The notes under the pieces are model-generated. The model had not been told where the DNA came from. It was given only the letters and a program-made list of their open reading frames with translations, and ran no database searches. The translations under genes and the position numbers were made by a program. This document shows positions 29,961 to 41,900 of a stretch of 64,000 bases of DNA, piece by piece. Source of the DNA: Alligator mississippiensis (taxonomy: Eukaryota; Chordata; Crocodylia; Alligatoridae); NCBI RefSeq assembly GCF_030867095.1, contig NC_081837.1, positions 17,316,501-17,380,500 on the forward strand. The letters run 5' to 3'. How positions within the stretch are numbered: the stretch's first letter is position 1; each line of letters opens with the position of its first letter.

Positions 29961-32900
29961 CTGCTGCCCTCTAGCCCCATCCTCCCATGCAGCCTCTCGT
30001 CCTTCAGCGCTCCGCACTTCCCCTTGCCCGTGCCAGCCTCCCTCTGGTTAGCTGGCGGTGATCTGGTGTCTGATGACCAGAGCTGACCAGCTGTGCTGGC
30101 GAGGGAGCCGTCCCCTCTTGGGGGCAATGCGGGAGTCGCCTTGTGTGAATGCAGCCAGTGTGGAGGCCTCGGTGAAGCCGGGTTTTGGGGTCCCTGCTCT
30201 TTGGATCGGCTCAAGCCAGCGCCTGCCTTACTGGTGCAGTCCTGCCCCTTGATCTTTCCAGCTGCTGCTCTGATGACTGTGTGTTTATTGCTGGATGCTT
30301 TAAGGTCCGGCGCGTGACTTTTCCCATTCTCCCTGGCATGACTTTACCTCATGTTCTCTGGTACGAGTAGTATTTTGTCATCTGTTCTGTCTGAGCTGTC
30401 ACCTTAACTCCCCTTCCTAACTGCTTCATGTCCAGGGCACTAGGGAGTTCTGTCCCAACCGGACCTTTCTTCACCACCTTTCCTGAGGCACTGATCACTT
30501 CTGCTGCACAGAACGGCATGAGCGTAGCAGCCTCAAGAGAACAAGATTCATTAAGAAGAGAAATCTGCTTGAAAGTAGGCTTCTTTAAAAGTAGCAGTAG
30601 GCTTTAGGGCCACGTCGTCTTGCTATTGAAATCTTGCCCTAAGATGGTAAAGAGCTTTGTGTTGTGTCCGGTTCCGTTTCCCAAAGCACGGAAACTCTAC
30701 GAAGACGGGGACTTGGGAAGCCTGGTTCAGTTCCTAGCTTAGCTGCTACTTCTCAGATCGACCTGCCCCCAGTCTCTCTTGTGTCCTGGCTTCTCATCTG
30801 TTAAACAACTGAAACTTCCCTACCTCACTAAGTTGCTGAAGGTAAAATCGATTAATCACTGAGGTACTCAGACGTGATGATATCGATGTAAGTAAAAAAA
30901 AAAAATTAAGGTGGTTGAGTGTTTTAGCCTTAATTACAGTTACAGGAAATACCTCCCCTTAGCTTGTCCTTTTTTCCAGCATCCTATTTTTTCAGTGCCC
31001 TGCTAGAGTCACGTGCTAGACCTCATTCTACCCAGCCTTTGCAGAGGCTCTGTGTTGGTCGTGAACAGCCAGGTACCATCAGCATCCCAGGAAATTCAGT
31101 TGGGCATGCCTTTGTGATAGGTGGGGGAAAAAGTGGATTAGTTTGTATTCTTTATACAGTGTTCATAGCCGCTTACCTGCTAACATTTGCTCCGGTTAGC
31201 CTAGGCATGTTTGACAATGTCCTTGTTTAAGGCCTATCTTTTTATATCCAACTTGGGTCTTACCAGAATCTTGACTCAAGGTGATGCAATCTGGGTTCTG
31301 GTCAGACTTGGTAGACCTTCCAAACAAACTTGAGCATTTATGCTGTGGCTTGACAAGCTGTCTTCTCTGGAATTGCTGAGAGACCATTCACGTGGTGCAG
31401 TTTGCTATACCAAATAACATATTATGGCTTATTTGCCTCCGGTGCTCTTAGTGCAAGGTTTCCTAAGTGTTATAAATAATAGAATAAGGAACTGGCCCAA
31501 CCTGCAGTGCTGTAGGAGCTGAGCACCTCATAATCGTACCTCTCGTTTGTGCGAGACTTTATCCTCACTTTCTCAGACGCTGAGGCTAGGTGACTTGCCT
31601 GAGCTCACCCAAGGCATCTGTAGCCAGGACTTCAACCCATGTCATCCACATCCTTGGGAACTACCTTAACCATCAGACCATCCTTTTGAAACTAGTATCT
31701 CATCCGTGCTGGGGTTGTTGCATAAAGTACGTAGTCACTGTGCTTCTGGCTTGGACTCCCCAGAACAAAGTGTGGTGAACCTTGCCATAGATGGGATGTT
31801 TCTAGTCCATGTCACATTATGCAGGGCTAATTTGAGAGCTGTTGTAAGTGGGCACAACTCCCTCAAAGTCAGTGCAACTGTCCTTTATATTGGGCCTCAC
31901 TTGTCCCACAGCTGCTGTGACAGTGAGCCACCAAGGGGCCAGTGATTAGACATGGCTGATGTCTTTAGTGAGCTTCAGCCTTGGGCATCTCTCAGCTCAG
32001 GGTACAGCATGGGGCCACACCACACATTAGCAATAGGCCCTGGAATGCCAACATGCAACTCCCCTATGAATGTATTAATGTTTTCTCTCACAGCTAGTGC
32101 CTTGGCCTAATTACTGTTTATCTTTGTCAGTGTTTCCTAACTGCCTTGCAGCCGATGTGTCTGCTTGAATTACCTCAGCTGAAAGGACTTGTAAGCAGGA
32201 ACAGGACACTTATATTGCATCACACACAGGCCAGTACTTCTGAGAAGCTAATCTCTGGGTACTGCATCCAAAACTTCTTAGATTTTACTGTTATATGGAA
32301 CCTGTGAACATATCCCCAATGGAGAAGATGGCATTTTCTAGGCATTAGTCGCAGGGGATTTTCCAGCACCATTTACTTCAGTTATTTCTCATGCCTGGCA
32401 CAGTCCCATTGCTATAGCATGTGGGGGAGGGGGAAGGAAGAATGCTTTTCAGAGAAATGACATCCCAGCAGTTCATCAGGGATTTTCACTTGATGACTAT
32501 GTGGCTTGGCTCTCGCTGGGAATGAAGTGGGCAGATGCCCCTGCAAAGTTCCCCATGTTGTTACAGCTGTGACTGAAGTCTCCTGAGCACAAACTAGTTT
32601 CCGAAATGGTCTAGAACCCTTCTGTCTGAAAGGGGCAGATCCATCAGATACAGGTGTGAAGTGAGCAAGCTCATGTCACCAGTGACTAAGCCATGCTAGA
32701 TCCAGGTCACTGTACAGGTGTCTGAGGCCTTTTGGATCTGCTTTGTGAACGCACATCTCCATGTTGTGGCCCCTCTTACATTTCTCTTATCCTTCCATAG
32801 GGAATCTTCAGACTCTCTTCTGTCTGAAGTGACTGCTGCTGTAACAAATACTTGTAGCCTGTCCTGGGGACAAATCAGCCCAATCCCTGATGTGCTGGAA

Positions 32901-35900
32901 GGGTAGCTAGCTACTATTTGTGCTGATTTGAGAATTTTCCCTCCCTTAATCTCCAGACATTTAATTGACAGAGGGCAAATGAGCAGGCCCAGATGCACCT
33001 AGCCCAACCTGGGGCAGGAGGCACTCAGGAGAAGTCCTTAAACACAGCATAGCCTCTTGTATTATACATAAAATCACATGCATTTGGCTTGCTTCTCTGG
33101 CAGTAGGGAAGCTAAACTGATGGAGCTGATACATAGGCGGGGTGCATATGCAGTGTGGGGAGTCCTTGAGACTCTTAGCCTTGCTTTAAAAGGGTTAAGT
33201 GGGATATACCAGAGTTGCTTTGTGAAGGGCATGGGGAAACCAGCAGTGATGTAAAACTGTTCCTGTTTATTGGAACATAAGAACATAGCATTATTGCTTG
33301 AAATGACCTGATTTCAAGACAGAGTTCTCCTTTTTCTCTTGATTCAGCTTGGCAAAGACTAGATTGGGACTTTTTTCCTGCATCTTCCAGTTTCTTCAGC
33401 AAGTAATAGGGGAGAGACTATACATTTCGGGAAGCTGTTTGTTTCACATCTTCAGCTACTCTTGCTGTTCTCTCAACTGAGGTACTTACACAAATTGAAA
33501 GGCAGAAAATGTTGAAGAAAACACATTCTGTCTTCCAGCAGTGTGAAACATGTGGAGCCTTTGTCCTACAGCAGGCATAGAGCTTAGAAAGAGCAAACCA
33601 AGCAGTGCACTTGGGAGACCTAGGTTCTGTCCCTGCTTTGCCTTTGAAAGTCACTTACTTCTTCCCTATCCTTTCTCTTCTTCACATAAAATGTAAGCTT
33701 TTCACAGCATTTGTATGGCAGGGAAAGAAACTCTCTCCTAAATGCAAAATATAATAAGAATGGTATCTGCAGTTATACAAGGCAGAGTACTATTGCAAAG
33801 CTATGCAGGGCAGCTTGTGATCACCAGCTGAGAGAAGAAAGAGACTTTTCCCTACCCTACCACGTCAGTCAATGACCTACTGCACCAGCTGATGTTATAG
33901 CACAAATCTGTCTCCATCTTCCAGCACTGGCTACTGTCCTGAACTGGGGTCTGGAAGAGTCTTATGCTTCTGAGCTATGGGCTGCCTTCCACGTCAGTAG
34001 CTTCCTCTCTGTTGTTTCCCAATTGCTTGAGTTTCCTGTAAGACTGATCAAACTGCTGAGTCAGCTTCTCTTTGTGGCTTGGTGGTCTGAGGCTGTAGAA
34101 GCCCCAGTAGCTATGTAGGCTTCAAGCCACTTTCAGGGTAGCATCCACTGTAGGCATCTCCTGGAATTGGAGTTTTCTGCTTAATTAAATTGCTACTTTG
34201 GCCTCAGGAGGAATGCCTTGTCAAAAAGGGCCTGCCTATTCCAGCAGAGAGTGTGCTGAACAGCAGAATGGCACTGTACTGCCAGCGTGTATGGTTGAAT
34301 TCCGTTTCAGGACAGTATTTCATGTTGAGGGGCATGGTGACAGTGATTGATTGCACTTGCTACATATCCAGGGATGTGAGTTCTTGGTCTGGATTCTCAT
34401 TAAAGGCTGTCCCCAGTTGATCCAGGCTAGGGAGTCAAAGGTGGCTGAATATAATGCCAGCTACATTGCTCACTTGTGGCTATAGAAATTAGTGTGTCTT
34501 GGCCATGCTAGCCCTATGAGCTGCTAGCCTTTGTTTTTCAATACTGCATTAGTGGGTAGAAGCTGGGATTGAATCTGTTTACAACTGTCCCCAGAGGCTG
34601 CTTCAAGTCAAGGAAGCAAATGGAGGCAGACAAACACCAATATTCCCAGGAGATTCCATCAAAAGGTGCTTGGCAGATGAGCCATTCCACCACCTCCTGT
34701 GATGGGGCATCAGGTTATTCCCAGCTGCAGAGGAGCAAACTAGTACAAGTGTAGCTATTGCCACAAGTTGCTAACTGAGTTCAGAAAAGTGTTCAAAAGT
34801 GACTCCTCTTCCTCTGCTGTAGGTACTATTCCATTGTACTTGCATCTAATGTCCATTCCGTATAACAAAAGCAGGGTCTGCAAGCTGGGTCTCAGAGGAT
34901 TAACACAGACCTTATCTCTGTTGCCAGGATAACCACAAGCTGTACAAACAGAAGCTTGAGGAACTGACCGGGCTTCAGGATGGGATCTCCAGTTCCATTG
35001 CACGGCAAAAGAAGCAGCTGAAGGAGCTTTCTCTTGCCCTCAAGAAGTAAGTAGCTGTGTAATAACCATGCAGATCCCTGCTCAGAGGTAGCAAGGGAGA
35101 CTAGGCAGCTGGCTGTTGTGCCTTGGGCTTCCAACAGAAACCAAGAAGAGAGGGGTGGAGAAGGGATGTTGTGGAGAGGTGAATCATAGAGGAGCACAGG
35201 CTATGGAGATATGGCTTTTCTCATTCCTTGTTCAGCAGCCTCTTCCTTGCCTACCTACATTAATACAGTCTTTGCCACTTAAAAACATCCACAGCTAGTA
35301 TAAGCAGCCATTTGTATTGCACAAACAGGGTGAGCCACTTGCCGACCCTGAAGATCTTAGCAATTAAAGGCATTGCTTAAGCCAGTGGTTCTGAGTCTTT
35401 TTAGCCTCGAGGCCTCTCTGCATAACTTTTCTGACTTTTTTATGGTATCCACTGAAAATCAATGAGCTAGAACTTAAATTCAGAAAAGGTATGGGGTGGT
35501 ACTTTGATGCTAAAAAAAGGTTAAGAACCAGTGCCCTAGTGGTGCCAGATGAAGGCAGTAGGGGCAGGATCTAATCCTGTCCTTTCCACTGTCTGCCTCT
35601 TCTCCACCCTTGGCACTGAAGGAAGCAAGGGTAGCTCCCCACTGGCAAGGCTGCTCCTACAGGGTCTCAAATGCTGGCAACTGCCTCTGAAGTTCCTCTC
35701 ATCAGTACTGGAAGTATGGGAGGAGTTGAGCTGCAAAACGTGGCACTGGCCCCCATATCCACCTGCCCACCCACAGCAGAGCATACTGCTGGGAGCATGG
35801 AGGCAGTTAGTGCAGGGGAAGATGAGGAAGGGCAGCAGTTCTCAGAGGAGCAGCCCCAGGCACCCCTGAGTAGCTAGGGCCAGGCACAGAGCATCAGACT

Positions 35901-38900
35901 GGGGGAGGAGACTATTTCTCTCCTCTTGCAGAGACCAGGTAGCACAGCACCCCTAATGGGATCTCATGGGACTCATGAGAATCACTGGCTTGGGCCGTGT
36001 TAAGCATACCGGCTATTTTATGCAGGCTTGGGTGTTGTTATCAGCTTTGCTGCTAAAACCAGGCCTAGTTTACAGTCCACTTCATTCAGTGGGCACACAA
36101 CCCCTATCCTTGTCTGCCTGCTGTAAACAGTGGGGACTGTTTCCATGTCCCATGGTGATTTCCTAGTACCTGTTAAGTGCTAGGAAGGCAAATGCTATTT
36201 GGCATTTCCCACCTGTTTGTTGCTACTTTTCATCTGAGCTTTCTTAAAGACAGCCAGGTCTCCTCAGAGTCCTTGGACCAAGGCCACCCTAGCACTTAAC
36301 TAGTGAACATCACTCAGGGTTTTGAAAGCAGGTGGCTGCTTGCTTGTGCTGGCTTCCACCTCATTTGTTCTTCTCCCTGATATTCAGGAACTGACCTGTA
36401 GACTGAGTCCTGGACTTCAAAGTTCTGTGTTAATCTCTGTAGCTTCTTGCCCTTGCTTTGTCCTTCTTTCATACAAATTGAAACATCTAGTGCCAGCACC
36501 TCTGTCATGTTAGTGCCCTCTGTCAGTCCATGTCATGTTCCTGTTTGCAGATGCAAGCCCTCTATATCTGCAGAGGAGGAGGAGTCCATCCAAGAGATCC
36601 AGAACTTGATCAAGGAGAGGCAAAATGTTTTCTTTGAAATGGATGCGTATTTGCCAAAGAAGAACGGGTAAGACACTGTCTTGGGGGTTTCTTAGTGGAA
36701 AGGAACAAAGCTTTTGGTTTCTGTGTAGTTTCTAGAGATCACTGAGGTTATCGGGGAAGAAACTACATTAATCTTGGTGGGTTTCACACTTGGAGAAAAC
36801 TAATGAAAAGCTCAGTTTGCAGTCAACCCTAGTTACTTTCTTACTGCTTATTTAGGAATCCTGCTAAACCAGATCCCAAGCCATGTTTCAGCTTAGGCCT
36901 GGGAAGAAAACAGACCTACCATCCAGAGACCACTTAGACCACAGGCTTTCCTATCATGTTATGTGCTACCCCTTGGGGGGAACCCATATGATTTCCTGCT
37001 TCCGAATCATTCCCATAGGAGAGGAAGTGGTGTTTGGGAGAAGAGGGCCCCTTTAGACAGTCAGTGAATCTTCCCCTCCCCAGTTGCTGTAACATTATCA
37101 GAAGTCTGCCAGTGTCCCTAGTTCCTGAAAGCATTGGTGATGAGAGGAAGAACTGTTATAACCACCCTAGTGCCGAGGTTAAGCTGGCAGCTCCCTGCAT
37201 GTGCTGCTGTCTGGTCTAACTCCTCTCTCTTCTGATCTAGGTTATACCTGAGTCTGGTGCTTGGAAATGTGAATGTCACACTGCTCAGCAAGCAGGCTAA
37301 GTAATGCCTCTCTGCTATTTTTGTATCTGTCTCTGTGTTTAAGGGTGGTGGAATTATCCTTCTGAGGGAAAGCTTTTCTTCTGGCGGGGCTCAGGCTTTG
37401 CTCTTCTCTTGGCTAGGTGGCAGCAAGACATCCTGAGTTGAGCTGCAGTGCTGAGCATTGAACAGCAGTTTTTTTCTACCTGCAACGTCTGCAGAGACCT
37501 TTCCCAGCTGACTGATTCCAATCAGTCTTAGACACCCAACCTTCTTTTGCCTGTGCTTACAAATGTACCACCTCTGCCCGAGCTTTTCAGCTCTAAAAGC
37601 CAGGCAAGGTCAAGTCTTAATGGGTAACCAAGTCCTCCAGAAGAATAGCAGGCTGCTTCTGTGACTAATTCAGTAGCCAGCACTCCTTTGAGGGAACATC
37701 GTTATGAAAGGTGGAAAATCCAGGGGCACAGTGTTGTCTAAGAAGCTGCTCCAAAACATGCTCAATAAAAAGAACAAGGAGTTCTCCTTTCTTTAGTAGC
37801 TTGGGCCTTGTGTTGCCCAACTATCAGGATCAGTTCAGGGCTGTACAGCTTCAGGGGTACTTGTTTCTAACAGTGAGAGATTGCCCTTGGCAGTTGAATG
37901 TTGTCCATTGCCTTTGCCTGTTCTCAGTACGCTGTAATGATCTTCAAGCCAAGGGATTGGGGTTGGGATTCACAAGGGTTGATGTTCAGAGGGACCCAAG
38001 GTACCTTCATTCAAAGTTAGTAAACACTCCGGTGTGTGTGTGTGGAAAACCCAGGTGTCATTATCAGGGCCTTGGGATACCAGTGCAATTTGCTTTTTCT
38101 GCCAGATGTGAGGTGCCCCCCTATGGTGGCAGGAGCTGTGCTCTGCTCTGGGTTGCACTTAATCTAAGTGGAATTTCTGAGGAGCAGCAAAGGCAAGGAT
38201 TTCCTTATGTTGCTTCCTTAAATATATACCCCATATGATTTTCTTCTGATGGGGCTCAGGCTCACTGATTTGGTGACCCACCAATTCTGGGCAACGAGTG
38301 CTAGATTGCAAAGCTCCTTCCTGCCAGACCGTGTCCACAACCTTTCTCTGTACCTCCCTGCAGGTTTGCTTATAAAGATGAGTATGAGAAGTTCAAGCTC
38401 TACCTCACCATCATCCTGCTCATTGTGTCCTTCTCCTGCAGGTTCCTCCTCAACTCCAGGTGAGTTAGCAAGCAGCAAGGCTTAGGAGCTCCCCACACCG
38501 TGCTGGTGGCCTCAAAATATAGGCAGCTTCAAGGGCTTTCTTTCTTATAGAAAAAAGGGGCTACATATGGGAGCCTTCTATAATTGATTGGGTTGTACCA
38601 GCACATACACAACTTGCAGCTGTGGGGCTGTTGTAGCCAGCTGTAACTAATGTGAGGCAGAGAGAGGCCACTTTGAATGACCCCCACCTGGCCTGGGAAT
38701 CCAGATAGAGCAAAGCTCCCTTGCAAGTTGCCATTAGGGCAATCATTAGGGGTTTTCCTGGTGTTTGTTCTGCAAGAAGCAAAGCTCAAAAGCATAAGGA
38801 ATACAGCATAAGGAAAATGGCTCACAGGGTCCAGCTCTGGACTGATTATGGCCTTGGCAGGTGGCTTATGGTCTGTGCCTTGATAACTAAGACCTTGCAA

Positions 38901-41900
38901 ACAGCTGGTGAAACGTCAGTGCATTCATGTTTCCCTGATGCTACTGTCCTTGCTCCCAAGGATGAAAGCCACTTGGGATTTGGTAGTGTGGGTTTCCACC
39001 CACTGCTGAGTGGATGGGCCCAGAGCTGGGGCATCCGTTATCACTGCAGACTTTGAAATGTCATGAGAGACCTGTAGAGAGGATGCAGTTGATAGATTCC
39101 TTAGTTTCTATGTAGCATATACCTGTGCTTTAGTCCAGGGCCATGTGGTGTGCTTCAAGCTGTTTGCAAAAAGCTTGCTCTTCTGAGATCAAGCTATGTT
39201 GCTTTGGTAGGGAGATGCTACTCTTGCATTCTTTGCACTTGCTCCTACTAGGAAGACAGCCCGTGTCCATCTTTGCCCTTCTGAGTTGTGTCTACCACAT
39301 TCTTTGACCCATGATTCTCAATCAGGGTGCCAAAGCCCTGTGAGGTGCTTTGAGGTCCTTTCTAAGATGTCTCAGGGTATGAAGCAATATTAGCACTGCC
39401 AGGTGTAAAAACATGGTTCAGAAGATCAACCCAGAGACTTCAAATAGAAATCTTTTAGTGTTAAAACAATTTTGATACATTGTGGGGTTTCAGGGTTCTT
39501 TGTAACAGCAGACTTGCTCTATTACTTTTCTGCACTCAAAAATGAGTGAAAGCTAAGCAGGCTTTTTCCAGATGGGACCTTAAGTCTATCTTTAATCTGA
39601 AAATGTTGAGAACCATTGCCCTACACACTAGCATAGGTGCTGTACCAGCAGTGGGATCGCACTAGAGAACCCTGTATTTGGTCTGTAGGGAAAGCTGTAC
39701 CTCACTGGAAATGCCCACAGAGTGATAGAGCTAGGTCCTGCCTGTGGGCACCCTACAGTGACTTCTGACTTGCAAATGGCAATGGCTAGAGGCACTACAG
39801 ACTCCTTGCTCCAGTGCCCTCCTTCACTGCCTGCTTTTGTTGGTGACAGGGTGACGGATGCTGTCTTCAACTTCCTGCTGGTCTGGTACTACTGCACCCT
39901 CACAATCCGAGAGAGCATCTTAATCAACAATGGATCCAAGTGAGTATAGCTCTCTTTGCCCAATTTCAGAACAGATAGTTGCCTGAAGGCTGGGATACTT
40001 TGAGCTAGGTAATCCCTACCTGATACAGTAGACTTTCCAAGGGCTCTGACCCTCAAGCCTGGTCCAAGCTCCTCAAAGGAGCAGATGAAAGAACCTCCCA
40101 CTTAGGGTGCAGCATCTCTGCTCATGAGACTTGCTCTTTGCTGTGAGGGAGAGCTCATATACAAACAGTACCTTTAAGCAGCAGTTACAGCAGATTGGCA
40201 TTTCTAATTGTAACCCTTGGTATCAGTGACTGGCTCTTGTCCTGTGTGACTTAACAGTCCCAGTTGAGCATCTTCTCTGGGTGAATCAGATCAGGGTGGG
40301 TGGCTGCCCTTCCCAGGCTGGAGGTGTTGAACATGTGAGAGCCTGGCCCTGAGCATCAGTTGCATTGGTTCAGGGCTCTAATTCTGGCTTTCCTTCTTTT
40401 ATCTCTCTGCAATTCCAGGATTAAAGGCTGGTGGGTTTTGCATCATTACATCTCCACCTTTCTCTCAGGTGTCATGCTGACTTGGTGAGTCTCTGTTCAC
40501 ATTGTCCTGCTTTGCTTCTCTTTCCTGGTGCACAGGTGATTCTCAGAGAGAGAGCTTGCCCATCTTAGCGTACATCATTAAAACCCTTAGATCTTTTGGA
40601 CAGAAGAGGAGCCATTAGTAATGTTTACAGTTGGGTTCTGCCCCTCCCCTGTCCCCAGGCAAGGACTAGCTTATCAGTTGATATTGTCCAGGGGACAAAA
40701 CGCCTGACACTTCCTAGGTTTTATCATGTTTACTTGATCCTTGTTGATAGAGGCTGTAGCTTCTGGTCTCTTATGTCCTCATATGCTAGCAGGGATCTTC
40801 TCATCTTCTTTCAACTTTTGGCCTAGCAGTAGTTCCGTTTGTCCAAGTTGCTTTGAAACCCTAGCAAATTAGACAGACCCATCACTGGTGTTTCCATTTG
40901 TAGTGGGAGAGTGAAGGCCAGGTGTGCTCTGGCATCAACTGTCAAATATAAAATGGGCACATAATGCAGTCAGGTGCCACTGGAGTTGGCTGCATCTGGT
41001 AGCTCATCTGAGTGTGTCTCAGCCAGTCTCTTCTTTCTTGTAGGCCAGATGGGTTGATGTACCAGAAGTTCCGAAACCAATTCCTCTCCTTCTCCATGTA
41101 TCAGAGTAAGTGCTGGTGGTATCTGTGCTAGGGAGGGCTTGAGGGGGGAATCTTGGCTGTTCAGAACCCCCTTCTGCAGCTGGTGTCTGGAGGCAGGCCA
41201 GTGTCTGCCTTCTGTTTTGACCAAGCTCTCCATCTAGTCTGAAGCACTTGCTGGCCTAGGCCTAGGTGTAAACTATCCCCTGTAGAACGTCCCTTGATGT
41301 GCACGTGTTCTTGCAACACACAGCCACAGATGACATTAACAGAGTTTTTCAATGCTCTTAGCTGGGGGGGGGGGGGGGTGGCAGTGAGTGCTTCTGCTGT
41401 GGTGGTGTCCCCATGGGGACTGGGAGTAGCCATCCTGCGTATGGCACTTCATGCCACATTAAGGCAGTCATCATAGGGACAGCCTATGGTGCGTTTACCC
41501 TAGTAGTTGCCTCAGCTGTCCAGTTACACTCCCCGGGCCAGCAGGTGAGAGGCTGGCAGGTCTGAAACCTCCACAGAATGGTGATCTCTCAGGCTTCAGC
41601 ACTTTCCCAAAATACTCCCTAGCCTTGCTCTGTCTGCACACAAATCTGTGATGCTGCTGTCTTACCTGCAGAGCAGCAGGAATGATGTCTGTTGTCTTGC
41701 TTTGCACCTCCTCCACATCAAACCTTCCCCTTCCCATCAGGCCTTCTGGATAAGAGACTAGCTCTTTGCTGATCTGAGAGACTTGACTTCTGGTCCCAGT
41801 TCTGAGCTTGTATTGACTGAGAAAGCAGCAGAGGGCTTAGCCCCATCTAGCTCTTATCCTCTTCCTGTTGTTCTCATGCTGAGTTCTTCCCACCTTGCAG

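Larger units (their letters stand above)
29568..34927. other. TMEM120A intron 1
   Basis: About 5.4 kb. The first 400 bases are CpG island. MIR-like fragments at 30706-30830, 31560-31685 and 33608-33690 are listed separately. No further exon or gene is seen. Confidence 0.6.

Noticed and set aside
29157-30017. A 286-codon minus-strand frame over the TMEM120A promoter
   Set aside because: It lies in CpG-island sequence where stops are rare, overlaps exon 1 antisense, and is made of Ala/Pro/Gly/Arg-rich text with no family pattern.
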